Numbered from the stretch's first letter, positions 1 through 8,532 are shown. The stretch is DNA of 64,000 nt from an uncultured bacterium (GCA_945829425.1 CALZUQ010000004.1:1-64000), one strand, 5' to 3'. A program made the numbers and translations. The notes: a model not told the origin generated them from the sequence alone.

Positions 1-684
1 CTCGAAGAAGCCCTCGGGAATGAAGCCGTGCATGAAAGCCCCAATGCCGATGCCTGTCAGGACATATAGCAATACGCTGCGTACGATCTGCCATGCATCA
101 CGGATGATGATGGGGAGACGCTGGAAGAAAGTGGTGCTGTCCTTCTCCCATTGCTCTGATTGCTGTTCCGACTGTGCCTGCACCTGCTTCACCCAGTCGC
201 TCAGATAAGGTTCAAGGCGCATACGCCCCAACATGATGCCCCCAAGACAGCCGAGCAGTATGCCGCTGGTGACGTAAATCACCGTTGCCTGCACCCCGAA
301 TGAACCAAGGAACATGGCTACCGCCACCTCGTTGACCAAAGGTGAGGTGATAAGGAATGCCAACGTCACTCCCAATGGTATGCCACCCCTCACGAAACCT
401 ATGAACAACGGAATGGAAGAGCAGGAGCAGAAGGGGGTTATTGCCCCGAAGACCGATGCCAGGAGATATTGAAATCCGTAGAGACGGTGGCTGACGAGAT
501 AGTTCCTCAGTCGCTCAATGGGAAAATAAGCATTGACAACGCCCATGATGCTGCTGATGAGAAAGAGCAGAAGCAGGATCTTGATACTGTCGTAGACGAA
601 GAAGTTGACAGCACCACCCAATGCTGTGGTGCCGTCCAATCCAATAATGGAATACACAAGCCAATCGGCAAATTTTTGTATCAT
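1..684 (-). CDS. arsP: ArsP-type permease (DUF318/PF03773), 3' part outside window
   Basis: This frame is absent from the ORF track because it runs off the left edge; it stays open for 228 codons from the ATG at 684. It is a multi-span membrane protein with the hallmark TPFCSCSSIPL of the PF03773 permeases, followed by long hydrophobic segments and a charged loop rich in Gln and Glu. Members of this family export trivalent organoarsenicals (ArsP) or other metals. It begins 3 bp after the thioredoxin gene and is the last visible gene of the arsR operon, which favours an arsenical substrate over Cu or Zn; the substrate is inferred from context only. The C-terminus lies outside the window. Confidence 0.75.
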   Translation of the reverse strand, partial: MIQKFADWLVYSIIGLDGTTALGGAVNFFVYDSIKILLLLFLISSIMGVVNAYFPIERLRNYLVSHRLYGFQYLLASVFGAITPFCSCSSIPLFIGFVRGGIPLGVTLAFLITSPLVNEVAVAMFLGSFGVQATVIYVTSGILLGCLGGIMLGRMRLEPYLSDWVKQVQAQSEQQSEQWEKDSTTFFQRLPIIIRDAWQIVRSVLLYVLTGIGIGAFMHGFIPEGFFE

Positions 685-687
685 GAC

Positions 688-1068
688 CTACATTCCCAAG
701 AGTTGTTTCACTTCCAATTCCGAAGGCACTTTGCCTTTCAATACCACCTTTCCGTCAATGACGATAGCCGGGGTGGACATGATGTTATAGCGCATGATTT
801 CCTCGATGTCATCTACTTTGGTCAGCTGCACATCAATCCCACTGTCTTTTACAACCTTTTCCACCACAGCGAACGTGCTTTTGCATTTTGCACAACCAGG
901 ACCCAACACCTTTATTTCCTTTATGTCACAGCCACTGCCGTTGGCAGCATCTGCAGATGCTTTACCTTTATCATCGGTGGAAATGACATAAGCATCCCCA
1001 CATGAACACTTGCAAGGCTTTGATGAGAACAGGGAAGCCCAAAACCCTTTCTTTCCTTTATTTTCCAT
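688..1068 (-). CDS. Thioredoxin-fold protein (redox-active disulfide type) of the ars operon
   Basis: 126 aa, no signal peptide, so probably cytoplasmic. The C-terminal 75 residues are a small thioredoxin fold with the active site GPGCAKC (C59, C62) and the cis-Pro segment STPAIVIDG. The N-terminal 50 residues are an unusual extension with clustered cysteines (CKCSC, C19/C21/C23, and C47) that could bind a metal or arsenite. It lies between the ArsG-like and ArsP-like genes with short gaps (23 and 3 bp), so it is co-transcribed. Likely role: reductant for the arsenical pathway, by feeding electrons to the membrane protein encoded upstream or by reducing the arsenical itself. The fold is clear; the partner is inferred. 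Confidence 0.8.
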   Translation of the reverse strand: MENKGKKGFWASLFSSKPCKCSCGDAYVISTDDKGKASADAANGSGCDIKEIKVLGPGCAKCKSTFAVVEKVVKDSGIDVQLTKVDDIEEIMRYNIMSTPAIVIDGKVVLKGKVPSELEVKQLLGM

Positions 1069-1091
1069 ATTGATTGATTAATAGAACCTAC

Positions 1092-1799
1092 CTAAATATA
1101 AAATGTATATGCGTAATATAATCCTACGATGATGAACAGCACTGCCACCAAGCGGTTGAACCACTTCTGGAACACCTGCATCTTTTGATAAAAGCCAGCA
1201 ATATTCGACACGCTGTAAGCAATTATCCATGCGACTGTCACCACGGGCAATCCCGTTGCCAAGGCATAGACGGCAGGCAAGGCATAGCCTCCTGCGGATG
1301 ATGCCGACATGGGAATGAGCATACCGAAATAGAACAGTCCGCTTGTGGGGCAAAACGCCATGGCAAACAGTATGCCGAGCAGCATGCTGCCCCATGCGCC
1401 ACGCAACCGTTCGCTCTGCTCAGAAGCATTGAAACCGAAACGGGACAAAGGCAACCGGTCGCCAAAAACCATCAACAAGCCCATAACTATAAGTACAGGA
1501 CTCAGCAGCAACTCTCCCCAATAGCTCACCTCAGATTGCAGGTCAAACGTGTCGATACCCCTCCGCAACATCCAGATGAGAAACGCCCCAAGCAACGAGT
1601 ATGCCACGATGCGTCCGAAGGTATATAGCAGTCCTAAAAGGAAGGTGCGGTTCTTGCTCTCTATGTCCTTGCTGATAAAGCCGATGGCAGTGATGTTGGT
1701 GGCAAGCGGACAGGGACTTACTGCCGTGAGCAGCCCCAGGATGAAAGCCGTCAGCACAGGTACGTCACTTCCTTCAAGCCATGTTTGCAGTATTTCCAT
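1092..1799 (-). CDS. arsG: ArsG/CcdA-like membrane protein of organoarsenical locus
   Basis: 235 aa with about six membrane segments. Two cysteine-proline motifs lie in membrane segments, SPCPL (C30) and AFCPT (C150), the pattern of the CcdA/DsbD family that moves electrons across the membrane. The whole protein resembles proteins annotated as ArsG, an aromatic arsenical efflux permease. It starts 10 bp downstream of the ArsF-like gene. Two readings are possible: an efflux pump for reduced aromatic arsenicals, or a thiol-electron conduit from the cytoplasmic thioredoxin to the exported CxxC protein. The paired cysteines make the second worth testing. Family assignment is good; function is uncertain. 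Confidence 0.72.
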   Translation of the reverse strand: MEILQTWLEGSDVPVLTAFILGLLTAVSPCPLATNITAIGFISKDIESKNRTFLLGLLYTFGRIVAYSLLGAFLIWMLRRGIDTFDLQSEVSYWGELLLSPVLIVMGLLMVFGDRLPLSRFGFNASEQSERLRGAWGSMLLGILFAMAFCPTSGLFYFGMLIPMSASSAGGYALPAVYALATGLPVVTVAWIIAYSVSNIAGFYQKMQVFQKWFNRLVAVLFIIVGLYYAYTFYI

Positions 1800-1809
1800 A
1801 AGCCTGACA

Positions 1810-2214
1810 TCATTTCACCATTTCCTTGATCTTTACGCTCACGCCCTTCTTGAACTCATCGCTATTGTTTCGGGCATTTTTGAAGGCAAACTGCGTCATG
1901 TCGTTACGCTTCTCCTTGCCGTCCTTCCAGCTGTTGACATAGAGCGACGACCATGTGACACGATAGTCCTTGGCAATCTTTGCACCTTCGGCGGTTGACA
2001 TGTCAATAACCTTGAATACCACCTTGCCGTTCCTTCTTTCGTCGGCAAAGTCTTTTTCCACCACCTCACGGGCATGTTTCTCGATAGCCACACACGTCAC
2101 GCACCGCTGTTTTCCATGGAAGTACATCACCTCTACATGGTCTTTCACTTTTGTCTGAGCCAATGACATCATGGCAAACAGGCTCACAACCATGAATAAT
2201 AAGTTTCTTTTCAT
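1810..2214 (-). CDS. arsF: ArsF-like exported thioredoxin-fold protein
   Basis: 134 aa from the ATG at 2214; the ORF track start at 2280 adds 22 residues ahead of a clean signal peptide (MKRNLLFMVVSLFAMMSLAQ), so the internal start is preferred. After the signal peptide come a CVTC motif (C38, C41) and a short thioredoxin-like domain with a charged C-terminus. It resembles proteins named nitrophenyl compound nitroreductase subunit ArsF, which work with ArsE and ArsG against nitroaromatic arsenicals such as roxarsone. The signal peptide places it in the periplasm. No ArsE homologue is obvious beside it; the cytoplasmic thioredoxin may fill that place. Confidence 0.72.
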   Translation of the reverse strand: MKRNLLFMVVSLFAMMSLAQTKVKDHVEVMYFHGKQRCVTCVAIEKHAREVVEKDFADERRNGKVVFKVIDMSTAEGAKIAKDYRVTWSSLYVNSWKDGKEKRNDMTQFAFKNARNNSDEFKKGVSVKIKEMVK

Positions 2215-2304
2215 AAATATAATAATTAAAGTTTGTAATTCGTAGAATAACGAACGTATAACATCTAAATAAAGGGACACTTCTCAGGATGCCCCTTATA
2301 ATAC

Positions 2305-2628
2305 TTAACAACAACTTTCCTTTTTACACAGGCACTGTCCGAAGAAGCCACCGAACAGTTCCTTTGCGAGTTGCCAGTTGTCGCGGTTGATACAATACTT
2401 CACCTTAGGTGTTTCTACCTCACCCTGGATCAATCCCGCCTCTTTCAGTTCTTTCAGATGTTGTGAAACAGTGGCTTTTGCTATTGGCAGCTCCTCATGG
2501 ATGTCACCGAAGTAGCAAGTGTTCTGCTTGGCAAGAAACTGCAGAATGGCTATCCTTGCGGGGTGACCCATAGCCTTGGCAAATCTCGCCAACTGTTCCT
2601 GCCTTATACTATAATCTTTATTTGCCAT
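2305..2628 (-). CDS. arsR: ArsR-family repressor
   Basis: 107 aa winged-helix protein: GHPARIAILQFL opening helices, recognition helix region AKATVSQHLKELKEAGLI, and a beta wing (GEVETPKVKYCI). It lacks the CxCxxC metal site of the E. coli ArsR recognition helix. Instead it ends in CLCKKESCC (C99, C101, C106, C107), a C-terminal cysteine cluster like that known from ArsR of Acidithiobacillus, so an arsenite-sensing site there is plausible. It is the first gene of the operon, behind a consensus promoter, as expected for autoregulation. Confidence 0.88.
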   Translation of the reverse strand: MANKDYSIRQEQLARFAKAMGHPARIAILQFLAKQNTCYFGDIHEELPIAKATVSQHLKELKEAGLIQGEVETPKVKYCINRDNWQLAKELFGGFFGQCLCKKESCC

Positions 2629-2648
2629 ACATTATTCTTTTCTGTTTG

Positions 2649-2680
2649 CAAAGTTACGAACAATATCCTAATACTCCAAA
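2649..2680 (-). promoter_or_regulatory. Promoter of the arsR operon
   Basis: Read on the minus strand: TTTG (2677-2680), 20 nt, TAACTTTG (2649-2656). This matches the Bacteroidota consensus exactly and lies 20 bp upstream of the arsR start. Any ArsR operator should overlap it. Confidence 0.8.
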
Positions 2681-2695
2681 TATTCTCTCATGTTT

Positions 2696-3130
2696 TTATC
2701 TCTGCCACCACCTTTTTCTTGTCTTCTCCGGCTTATAATCGTCGAGCGACATTTTTGCCACACGCTCCTCAATGACCTGCTGTAAGGTCTTACCCTGGGA
2801 GATCATCTGATATATCAATCCCCAATCCACCAGTCCTCCGACGTTACGGTCGTCGATAAAGATGTCCGCCTTCAGCTTCCGGGAGTAGTCGGGGTTGGAG
2901 ATGTCATCACCGGGATAGTCCTTGTTTACGGCATAGAACTCCACGCCCCTTGCCCTACACCATTCTACGGCATCCTGCAGGAGCTGTCCCTCCCTGACGC
3001 TCCACAGTATCAAGGTGTGGCCGTCACGCAGGAGAGCCTTCAGAGTGTCTGTGGCGAATATTATCTCTTCGCCGATCTCAGGGTATCGGTGTTCTACTAT
3101 CGTTCCGTCAAAATCTACTGCTATTGTCAT
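2696..3130 (-). CDS. BT0820-type HAD phosphatase
   Basis: 144 aa, compact HAD fold. Motif I is VDFDGTIVEH (nucleophile Asp and acid Asp), motif II is in LILWSVREG, and motif IV acidic residues are in ADIFIDDRNVGG. The length and the signature match the small BT0820-like HAD proteins of Bacteroidota, presumed sugar or small-molecule phosphatases. It lies 60 bp downstream of the Wzc-like gene on the same strand, so it may be expressed with the polysaccharide genes, but the substrate cannot be read from the sequence. The basic tail (KTRKRWWQR) is an oddity. Confidence 0.8.
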   Translation of the reverse strand: MTIAVDFDGTIVEHRYPEIGEEIIFATDTLKALLRDGHTLILWSVREGQLLQDAVEWCRARGVEFYAVNKDYPGDDISNPDYSRKLKADIFIDDRNVGGLVDWGLIYQMISQGKTLQQVIEERVAKMSLDDYKPEKTRKRWWQR

Positions 3131-3190
3131 TTTTGCTTATCTATTTTTTTTCTTCTGGCGCAATATCCCATTGCTGCGAGAGGCTTTGTG

Positions 3191-5719
3191 TCATTTCTTG
3201 AAGGAGTCGTCCTCTCTGCTGCTGTAATGGCTCATGGAATAGTCTCCATAGTGTCCATACATTCCATAACGTCGTGCACCGTATTTTCCGTAGCCGCCGT
3301 ATGTCTTGTATGAGGCGTATTTCGCATATTTCCCGTACTTTCCGTAGCCGTAATAATATCCGTACTTGCGTTTCGAGAGGTCTACGGCATTTATCACTAC
3401 CGAGACGTTCGGCAGCTTCTGGCTGTCGGCGAGGTCGTTGACGAAAGCGAAAGCACTCTTCGGAGTGTAGTCGGCACGTGAGACATATACCGTAGCATCG
3501 GCTATGCGTCCTATGGTTATGGTGTCTGTCACCAATCCCACCGGTGCGGTGTCGATAATGATATAGTCGTACATCTCCTCAAGCTTCTCGAATATGGTGT
3601 CGAGCGAAGGACGTGCGAGGAGTTCGGCAGGGTTGGGAGGTATGGGGCCCGCCATGAGAAGGTCGAGGTTGTCGTTTATTCCCGAAGGCACGGTCTGTCC
3701 GCATATCATCTCCTCGGAAATCTCGTCGTGGACGAGCAGCCGCGTTATGCCTTTGTCGGTATGTATGCCGAAGAGTGTCGACAGTCGCGGTTTTCTGATG
3801 TCGAGACCCGCAAGTACTACTCTCTTTCCGAGCAGGGCGAAACTCACGGCAAGGTTGGCGGCAACGAATGTCTTTCCCTCGCCCGAGGAGTTTGAGGTGA
3901 GCATGATTATTTTCTCGTCGTCTTTCAGTGTGAACTGCAGGTTTGTGCGAAGGGAACGGAACACCTCCTCCATCATGTTGTTCTGATTCTCACGCACTAC
4001 GATGTCAGCCCTGCTCTTCGCTGTCTCGCTCGCAACGGGAATGTCGGCAATGATAGGAAGTCGTGTCAGGCGCTCCACGTCGTTGCGGCCCTCTATCTTA
4101 TAGCGCATGAACTGCATGAAGAGGAGTACGAAGAACGGTATGGCAAAGCCTATGCCGAAAGCTCCGAGGAGAATCTTGTTACGTTTTGGCGCTATCTGTC
4201 CGGCATACGACGGTTTGTCGAGTAGCTTGCCTTTGTCGGCTGTCGCAGCGAGAGATATGGAGTTCTCCTCACGTTTCTGAAGGAGCATGAGGTAGAGGCC
4301 GGAGCGTACCTCCTGCTGTCGTCCTATCTCATTGAGTATGCGCTCCTGGGTAGGACTCTCCTGCACCTGTGCGTTAAACTTTGAGAACTGGCTCATCATG
4401 CCCTTTCGTTTAATCTCATAGTTGTTACGTGCCTGTGACATGGCACGACGTATGCTGGCAGTAAGGTCGTTGAGCTGTTCCGTCAGCGGTATCACCATAG
4501 GACTGTTGGCATTTGCCGTACGCAGAAGCCTGTTGCGTTCAAGGACTATGGCGTTGTATGTGTCTATCAGCGCCGATGCCGCCTGGTCGGTGAGTCCGAC
4601 ATTGGAAGGCAGCGTCTGGTATTTGTTCTGCGGCATGTCCATATAGTCGGAGATGCTCTTCAGGAGCGCAAGCTGTGTGGACATCTCGGCAAGCCGCTCG
4701 TCGTAGGTATTCGACTGTGTAAAAGCGTTTGTAGCTTTCATGTTCAGCTCCACGACGTTATTACGCTTCTTGAAACTCTCCAATTGTCCCTCCGTGGCTC
4801 CCAGTTCGGCGTTTATCTTCTCCAGGCGTCCGTTTATGAACTCCTCGGTACGTATGGCGACGATGTTCTTGTCGTTGTTAGCCTCGTTGTTGTAGCTTAC
4901 GACAAGTTGCGAGAGATAGTCCATGGCTCTCGGAATGCTTATGTCGGTAAAGGTTAGGAACAGGATTGTTGTCATCTTGCTCGTCGGGGTTACGCTGAGA
5001 CGGCTGGCGTATGTCGCGGCTGTATATTCCGGCGGCAGGATGCGCACGGTGATACGTTCCCCGTCGCCCATCATCGCCTTTCGCTCGGGGTTGAGATATA
5101 GGGACAGCTCTCCTGCCGCCGTCTTTATCACGTCGGGCAGTTTCGTGATGGTCTTTCTGAAAGCCTCCTGACGGTACACGCCGTCTTTCCCCTTTCCGAA
5201 GCATGTACCCTCAACAAGGTATTTACCGTCTTTATATGTCATGACCATGCTGACGGGGTCGTCGAGTGCGTCAAGTCCCTCAGCGTCAAGCTCCACAGTG
5301 ACGGGTTGTGTCTTATACAGTTCCTTGTCGACGATACGTCGGTTAAGGGTATATGTGGTATGCAGCTTAAGTTTCTTTACCACGTCGAGGGCAATCGTGC
5401 GCGACGCTATTATTTCCATCTCGTTGTCTATGCCCTGGGAATTGCTCATCATGCCGAGGTTTTCTGAATACAGCAGGCTGCGGCGTGAGCGTCCGGCGTT
5501 GCCGTCGTCTTTTATGAGCACCCTCGCCACCGCCTGGTAAACCGGCGTGGTGTATTTCAGATATGCGTATGCTCCTCCGACGAATATGACAATGGAAATG
5601 ACAAACCATTTCCAGTTTATGACGAATATTGAGAAGAGATTGATGAAATTAAGCAAGGTATCCTCTTCCTGTTCTACTGCAAAGCTTGTGTTGTCTTGGG
5701 TATTTATCGTTTCTTCCAT
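3191..5719 (-). CDS. Wzc-like polysaccharide co-polymerase / BY-type tyrosine kinase
   Basis: 842 aa from the ATG at 5719; the track start at 5758 is a TTG that overlaps the upstream stop. Order: Wzz-type N-terminal domain with a first membrane helix near residues 35-60, a long periplasmic coiled-coil region, a second helix near residue 520, then a cytoplasmic kinase with Walker A (SNSSGEGKTFVAANLA), Walker A' (VVLAGLDIRKPRL) and Walker B (YDYIIIDTAPVGLVTD). The last 60 residues hold 17 tyrosines in GY/KY repeats, the autophosphorylation cluster of this family. It sits 35 bp after the priming transferase, so the two act together in exopolysaccharide assembly. No Wza-like export gene is adjacent. 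Confidence 0.9.
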   Translation of the reverse strand: MEETINTQDNTSFAVEQEEDTLLNFINLFSIFVINWKWFVISIVIFVGGAYAYLKYTTPVYQAVARVLIKDDGNAGRSRRSLLYSENLGMMSNSQGIDNEMEIIASRTIALDVVKKLKLHTTYTLNRRIVDKELYKTQPVTVELDAEGLDALDDPVSMVMTYKDGKYLVEGTCFGKGKDGVYRQEAFRKTITKLPDVIKTAAGELSLYLNPERKAMMGDGERITVRILPPEYTAATYASRLSVTPTSKMTTILFLTFTDISIPRAMDYLSQLVVSYNNEANNDKNIVAIRTEEFINGRLEKINAELGATEGQLESFKKRNNVVELNMKATNAFTQSNTYDERLAEMSTQLALLKSISDYMDMPQNKYQTLPSNVGLTDQAASALIDTYNAIVLERNRLLRTANANSPMVIPLTEQLNDLTASIRRAMSQARNNYEIKRKGMMSQFSKFNAQVQESPTQERILNEIGRQQEVRSGLYLMLLQKREENSISLAATADKGKLLDKPSYAGQIAPKRNKILLGAFGIGFAIPFFVLLFMQFMRYKIEGRNDVERLTRLPIIADIPVASETAKSRADIVVRENQNNMMEEVFRSLRTNLQFTLKDDEKIIMLTSNSSGEGKTFVAANLAVSFALLGKRVVLAGLDIRKPRLSTLFGIHTDKGITRLLVHDEISEEMICGQTVPSGINDNLDLLMAGPIPPNPAELLARPSLDTIFEKLEEMYDYIIIDTAPVGLVTDTITIGRIADATVYVSRADYTPKSAFAFVNDLADSQKLPNVSVVINAVDLSKRKYGYYYGYGKYGKYAKYASYKTYGGYGKYGARRYGMYGHYGDYSMSHYSSREDDSFKK

Positions 5720-5754
5720 ACTGTTTCTTACGTTGGTTCTGTTAAGGTGGAGTG

Positions 5755-7182
5755 TCAATATGCGTGTTCGTCGTGGGTGAACAGTTGCAGGAATGTCCTG
5801 AAGACAATCTCTATGTCAAGAGCGAACGACCAGTTCTCGTTATACCAGATGTCTTTCTTCACCCTTTCCTCCATCTGCCATACCTCTTTCGTCTCACCAC
5901 GGAACCCGGAGACCTGTGCAAGACCTGTTATGCCTGGTTTGGAGAAATGACGCACCATATACTTACCTATTATATTTGAATACATCTCAGTATGGTAGAG
6001 CATGTGCGGACGAGGTCCTACAATGCTCATATCGCCTTTTAGTACGTTCAGGAACTGCGGCAGCTCATCGATATTGGAACGCCTCATAAACTCTCCGAAG
6101 GGGAATTTGCGCGGGTCGTCCTTAGTAGCCTGCTTGCGGTCGGAGTCTTTGTTTACGTGCATGGAGCGGAACTTGTACATCATGAATGTCTTGCCGTTCA
6201 GACCTGTACGCTTCTGGCAGAAGAAGAGCGGCCCCGGACTCTGTATCTTTATTATCAGCCAGATAAAAGGTATCATGGGCAACATGGCGAGGCACGCTAT
6301 GGCAGACACAAGGATATCAAAGCTTCTCTTAACAATACGGTTGTCAAGCCTGTTGATATGGTTGGAATGGTTCGTGAAGAAAATAAGACCGCTCATCTGC
6401 ACAGGACGGAGCCTCACACTCAGCGTGGACAAAATCCTCGGCACAAGGAAAAACTCCATGACGTTGCGGTCGCAATAATCTATCATGCACGAAGCGTCAG
6501 GATAATCCATGGAGGAGACAAGGGAATAATACACGACATCGGCATCGAAGGGATGCTCGTGGTTCTTGATACGATTCATGAGCGTATCGCGAGAACCGAG
6601 ACGGTGGAGCCCCTCAGGGCAGTTCTCCATGTGTCCGTTGCTGTAATAGCCGAGGATATTGTATGCCGTGGCAGCAGAGTTGCGCATATCGTTGTAAACG
6701 GTGAGTATGGCGGGGTCACTGCCCACAAAGACCACCGTACGCTTGTTGTGCCCCAGACGGCGAAGCCTGTTCAAGGTAATACGCTCAAAGAAACGTACGA
6801 CGAGGATTAAGGCGAAATACGTCACGAAATAGAATGCCGTAAGTCGCAGGACGCTTTGTGACACACCAGATGTCAGACGCACGAGGGCAAGGATTGCCAA
6901 CGCCTGAATGAAGGACAGGCGGAAAGCGCGTACGATGACGTGCCAGATGCTTATGCGGTGATAATATATCCTGTTTCCATAAAAAGCGATACCTATTATT
7001 GCAGCTATCGTGGCACATATCACTCCACTGTCATAATCACCTGGCAGGCCTTCCGGAACGACAATGACGCCACTGTTTACAAGAAAAGCATATACTCCGT
7101 TGGCAATGAGTATATCAAGCAACGACACTGCGATAAAAACTATCTTGCTGCCATTGGTAAGCTTTTCGTTTCTGTTGTTCAT
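5755..7182 (-). CDS. Exopolysaccharide priming glycosylphosphotransferase (WcaJ/WbaP type)
   Basis: 475 aa. The start chosen is the ATG at 7182 (MNNRNEKL); the track start at 7269 lies inside a repeat element and its first 29 residues translate that repeat. Four N-terminal membrane helices are followed by a Rossmann-like middle domain (KRTVVFVGSDPAI), another helix at the Bac_transf entry (KRSFDILVSAIACLAML), and the catalytic part with KIQSPGPLFFCQKRTGLNG, KFRSM and the DELPQFLNVLKGDMSIVGPR motif. It transfers a sugar-1-phosphate to undecaprenyl phosphate as the first step of an exopolysaccharide. Wzc-like kinase and HAD genes follow. Its promoter and gene are separated by a mobile repeat. 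Confidence 0.9.
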   Translation of the reverse strand: MNNRNEKLTNGSKIVFIAVSLLDILIANGVYAFLVNSGVIVVPEGLPGDYDSGVICATIAAIIGIAFYGNRIYYHRISIWHVIVRAFRLSFIQALAILALVRLTSGVSQSVLRLTAFYFVTYFALILVVRFFERITLNRLRRLGHNKRTVVFVGSDPAILTVYNDMRNSAATAYNILGYYSNGHMENCPEGLHRLGSRDTLMNRIKNHEHPFDADVVYYSLVSSMDYPDASCMIDYCDRNVMEFFLVPRILSTLSVRLRPVQMSGLIFFTNHSNHINRLDNRIVKRSFDILVSAIACLAMLPMIPFIWLIIKIQSPGPLFFCQKRTGLNGKTFMMYKFRSMHVNKDSDRKQATKDDPRKFPFGEFMRRSNIDELPQFLNVLKGDMSIVGPRPHMLYHTEMYSNIIGKYMVRHFSKPGITGLAQVSGFRGETKEVWQMEERVKKDIWYNENWSFALDIEIVFRTFLQLFTHDEHAY

Positions 7183-7207
7183 GTCTGTTATATTCTTTGT
7201 TTGTTTA

Positions 7208-7598
7208 AGGTGGGTTCTATTAATTCCCACCGTCAAAAAGTTTGTAATAATAGGGTGACGTTTTGTCATCTTTTAGTTTCTTTTCGGTCTAAATCGTAAG
7301 TCTCATCGGTCACGTAGCCCGCTATACACCCCCTTCGAGGTTGACTTCGTCTTCCTCCTCCTCTGGCTTTGCCTTCCTCCTCCTCGCAAGGCATAGCTCA
7401 AACAAGTTTGGCTCTGCTCTTGCTTCGAGCGTCGAGGTTGACTTCGGCTTCCTCCTCCTTGCAAGGCATAGTCAAAGCAAGCTTTGTCTCTGCTCTTGCT
7501 TCGAGCGTCGGTTCCCGGGGGACGGGAACCTCTTCAACTTACAATTTATCCTCGAAAATAATCCCCAAACCTGACAAGCGAATTAATAGAACCCACCT
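7208..7598. mobile_element. MITE-like long palindromic element A (expanded copy)
   Basis: 391 bp bounded by inverted ends AGGTGGGTTCTATTAATTC (7208) and its complement (7580-7598). Read on the minus strand it has the same order as the copies at 36 and 44.8 kb, including the hairpin core TAGCGGGCTA. Its middle is enlarged by two imperfect copies of a roughly 70-bp unit (about 7358-7430 and 7432-7503, containing CGCAAGGCATAG or TGCAAGGCATAG). No transposase is encoded. It lies entirely in the 5' leader of the priming transferase gene. Confidence 0.8.
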
Positions 7599-7612
7599 AC
7601 ACAGATTTCCTG

Positions 7613-7644
7613 CAAAATTAAACAAAAGGAACATAATAGGCAAA
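7613..7644 (-). promoter_or_regulatory. Promoter of the exopolysaccharide genes, upstream of element A
   Basis: Minus strand: TTTG (7641-7644), 20 nt, TAATTTTG (7613-7620). Consensus match. Transcription would start near 7606, so all of element A would be in the leader. Confidence 0.72.
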
Positions 7645-7680
7645 TTTTTTCTATGAAAAGACAAAATGATTTATGTTTTT

Positions 7681-7712
7681 CTTGCATAATCCGTGATAAA
7701 TGAGTAATTTTG
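7681..7712 (+). promoter_or_regulatory. Promoter before the 7744 gene
   Basis: CTTG (7681-7684), 20 nt, TAATTTTG (7705-7712), 31 bp before the start codon. The -7 element is a full match, the -33 element is off by one. Confidence 0.65.
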
Positions 7713-7743
7713 CGTGGAAAAAACATAATAACACAAAAGAAAG

Positions 7744-8358
7744 ATGAGTTTTTTAGATAAGATTTTCAAAAGAAACAATGGCTCCTCAGAGCCAGGCATG
7801 GAAGATTATATGATGCTCATAAGAGTATATTTCCAAGCGTCGATAGCAGCAAACGTAGGAATCACGAACCTTGCCATGCTCCCAGACCTGCGTACGTTCA
7901 AGTCCGCATTCAAAGTACCCACAGCAAACGGGAAACTCGGAGCCGGAGAAAAGGCGAGGTGCAAGAAGATGCTTGCGGAAATGTATGGCACCGAGGACCT
8001 CTTCTTCAAGGAGATAGACCAAAGCATAAAAAAGAACTGCCGCAAGATACAGGACGTGCAGGTTTACCTCATACAGTTCCAGTCGTTCACACAGGACCTT
8101 ATGATGCTCATGGGAAACCTCATGAAGTTCAAGCTTAGACTGCCGTCGTTCTTCCGCAAGGCGTTGAAGACCATGACAGAAAAGACCGTCCACGACATTT
8201 TCAACAAAAACGATTTCAACGACGCGGCAACCATGAAGACCGTGCTCTCCATAAGGCAGTATGCCAAGCGCCTCGGTTTCTCAGAGCCATGGACTTCGTC
8301 TTTTGTTTATCAGCTGGTAATGCTGGCAAAAAAACAGCCTGCACCAAAACAGGAATGA
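7744..8358 (+). CDS. Conserved hypothetical protein, helical, cytoplasmic
   Basis: 204 aa, no signal peptide and no membrane helix. I do not recognise a named domain. The composition suggests an all-helical soluble protein, rich in Lys, Met and Phe, with a Pro/Lys-rich tail (KKQPAPKQE). It has its own promoter and is 200 bp from the next gene. It faces away from the polysaccharide genes and towards the zapA group, so a housekeeping role is as likely as an envelope one. The reading frame is real: it is long, and codon use matches the neighbours. Confidence 0.7.
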   Translation: MSFLDKIFKRNNGSSEPGMEDYMMLIRVYFQASIAANVGITNLAMLPDLRTFKSAFKVPTANGKLGAGEKARCKKMLAEMYGTEDLFFKEIDQSIKKNCRKIQDVQVYLIQFQSFTQDLMMLMGNLMKFKLRLPSFFRKALKTMTEKTVHDIFNKNDFNDAATMKTVLSIRQYAKRLGFSEPWTSSFVYQLVMLAKKQPAPKQE

Positions 8359-8532
8359 CGGGTCCGGAAGGACTGGGACCAGATATCGTGACATCATGGA
8401 GGACAAGTCAAGAAAAGCCTTTTTGACACGATAAGTGTACTGACTACCGCTATTTTTGTGGAAAAGGCACGTGAAATTCGTAATAAAGGTTAAACTTTTT
8501 ACACCACTTGCCCTACCCCAACAATTTTTTAT

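Noticed and set aside
469-1005. 178-codon plus-strand ORF
   Set aside because: Antisense to the thioredoxin and permease genes, which have clear family motifs.
5720-5758. N-terminal extension of the Wzc-like gene
   Set aside because: It uses a TTG overlapping the upstream stop codon; the ATG at 5719 gives a normal start for the family.
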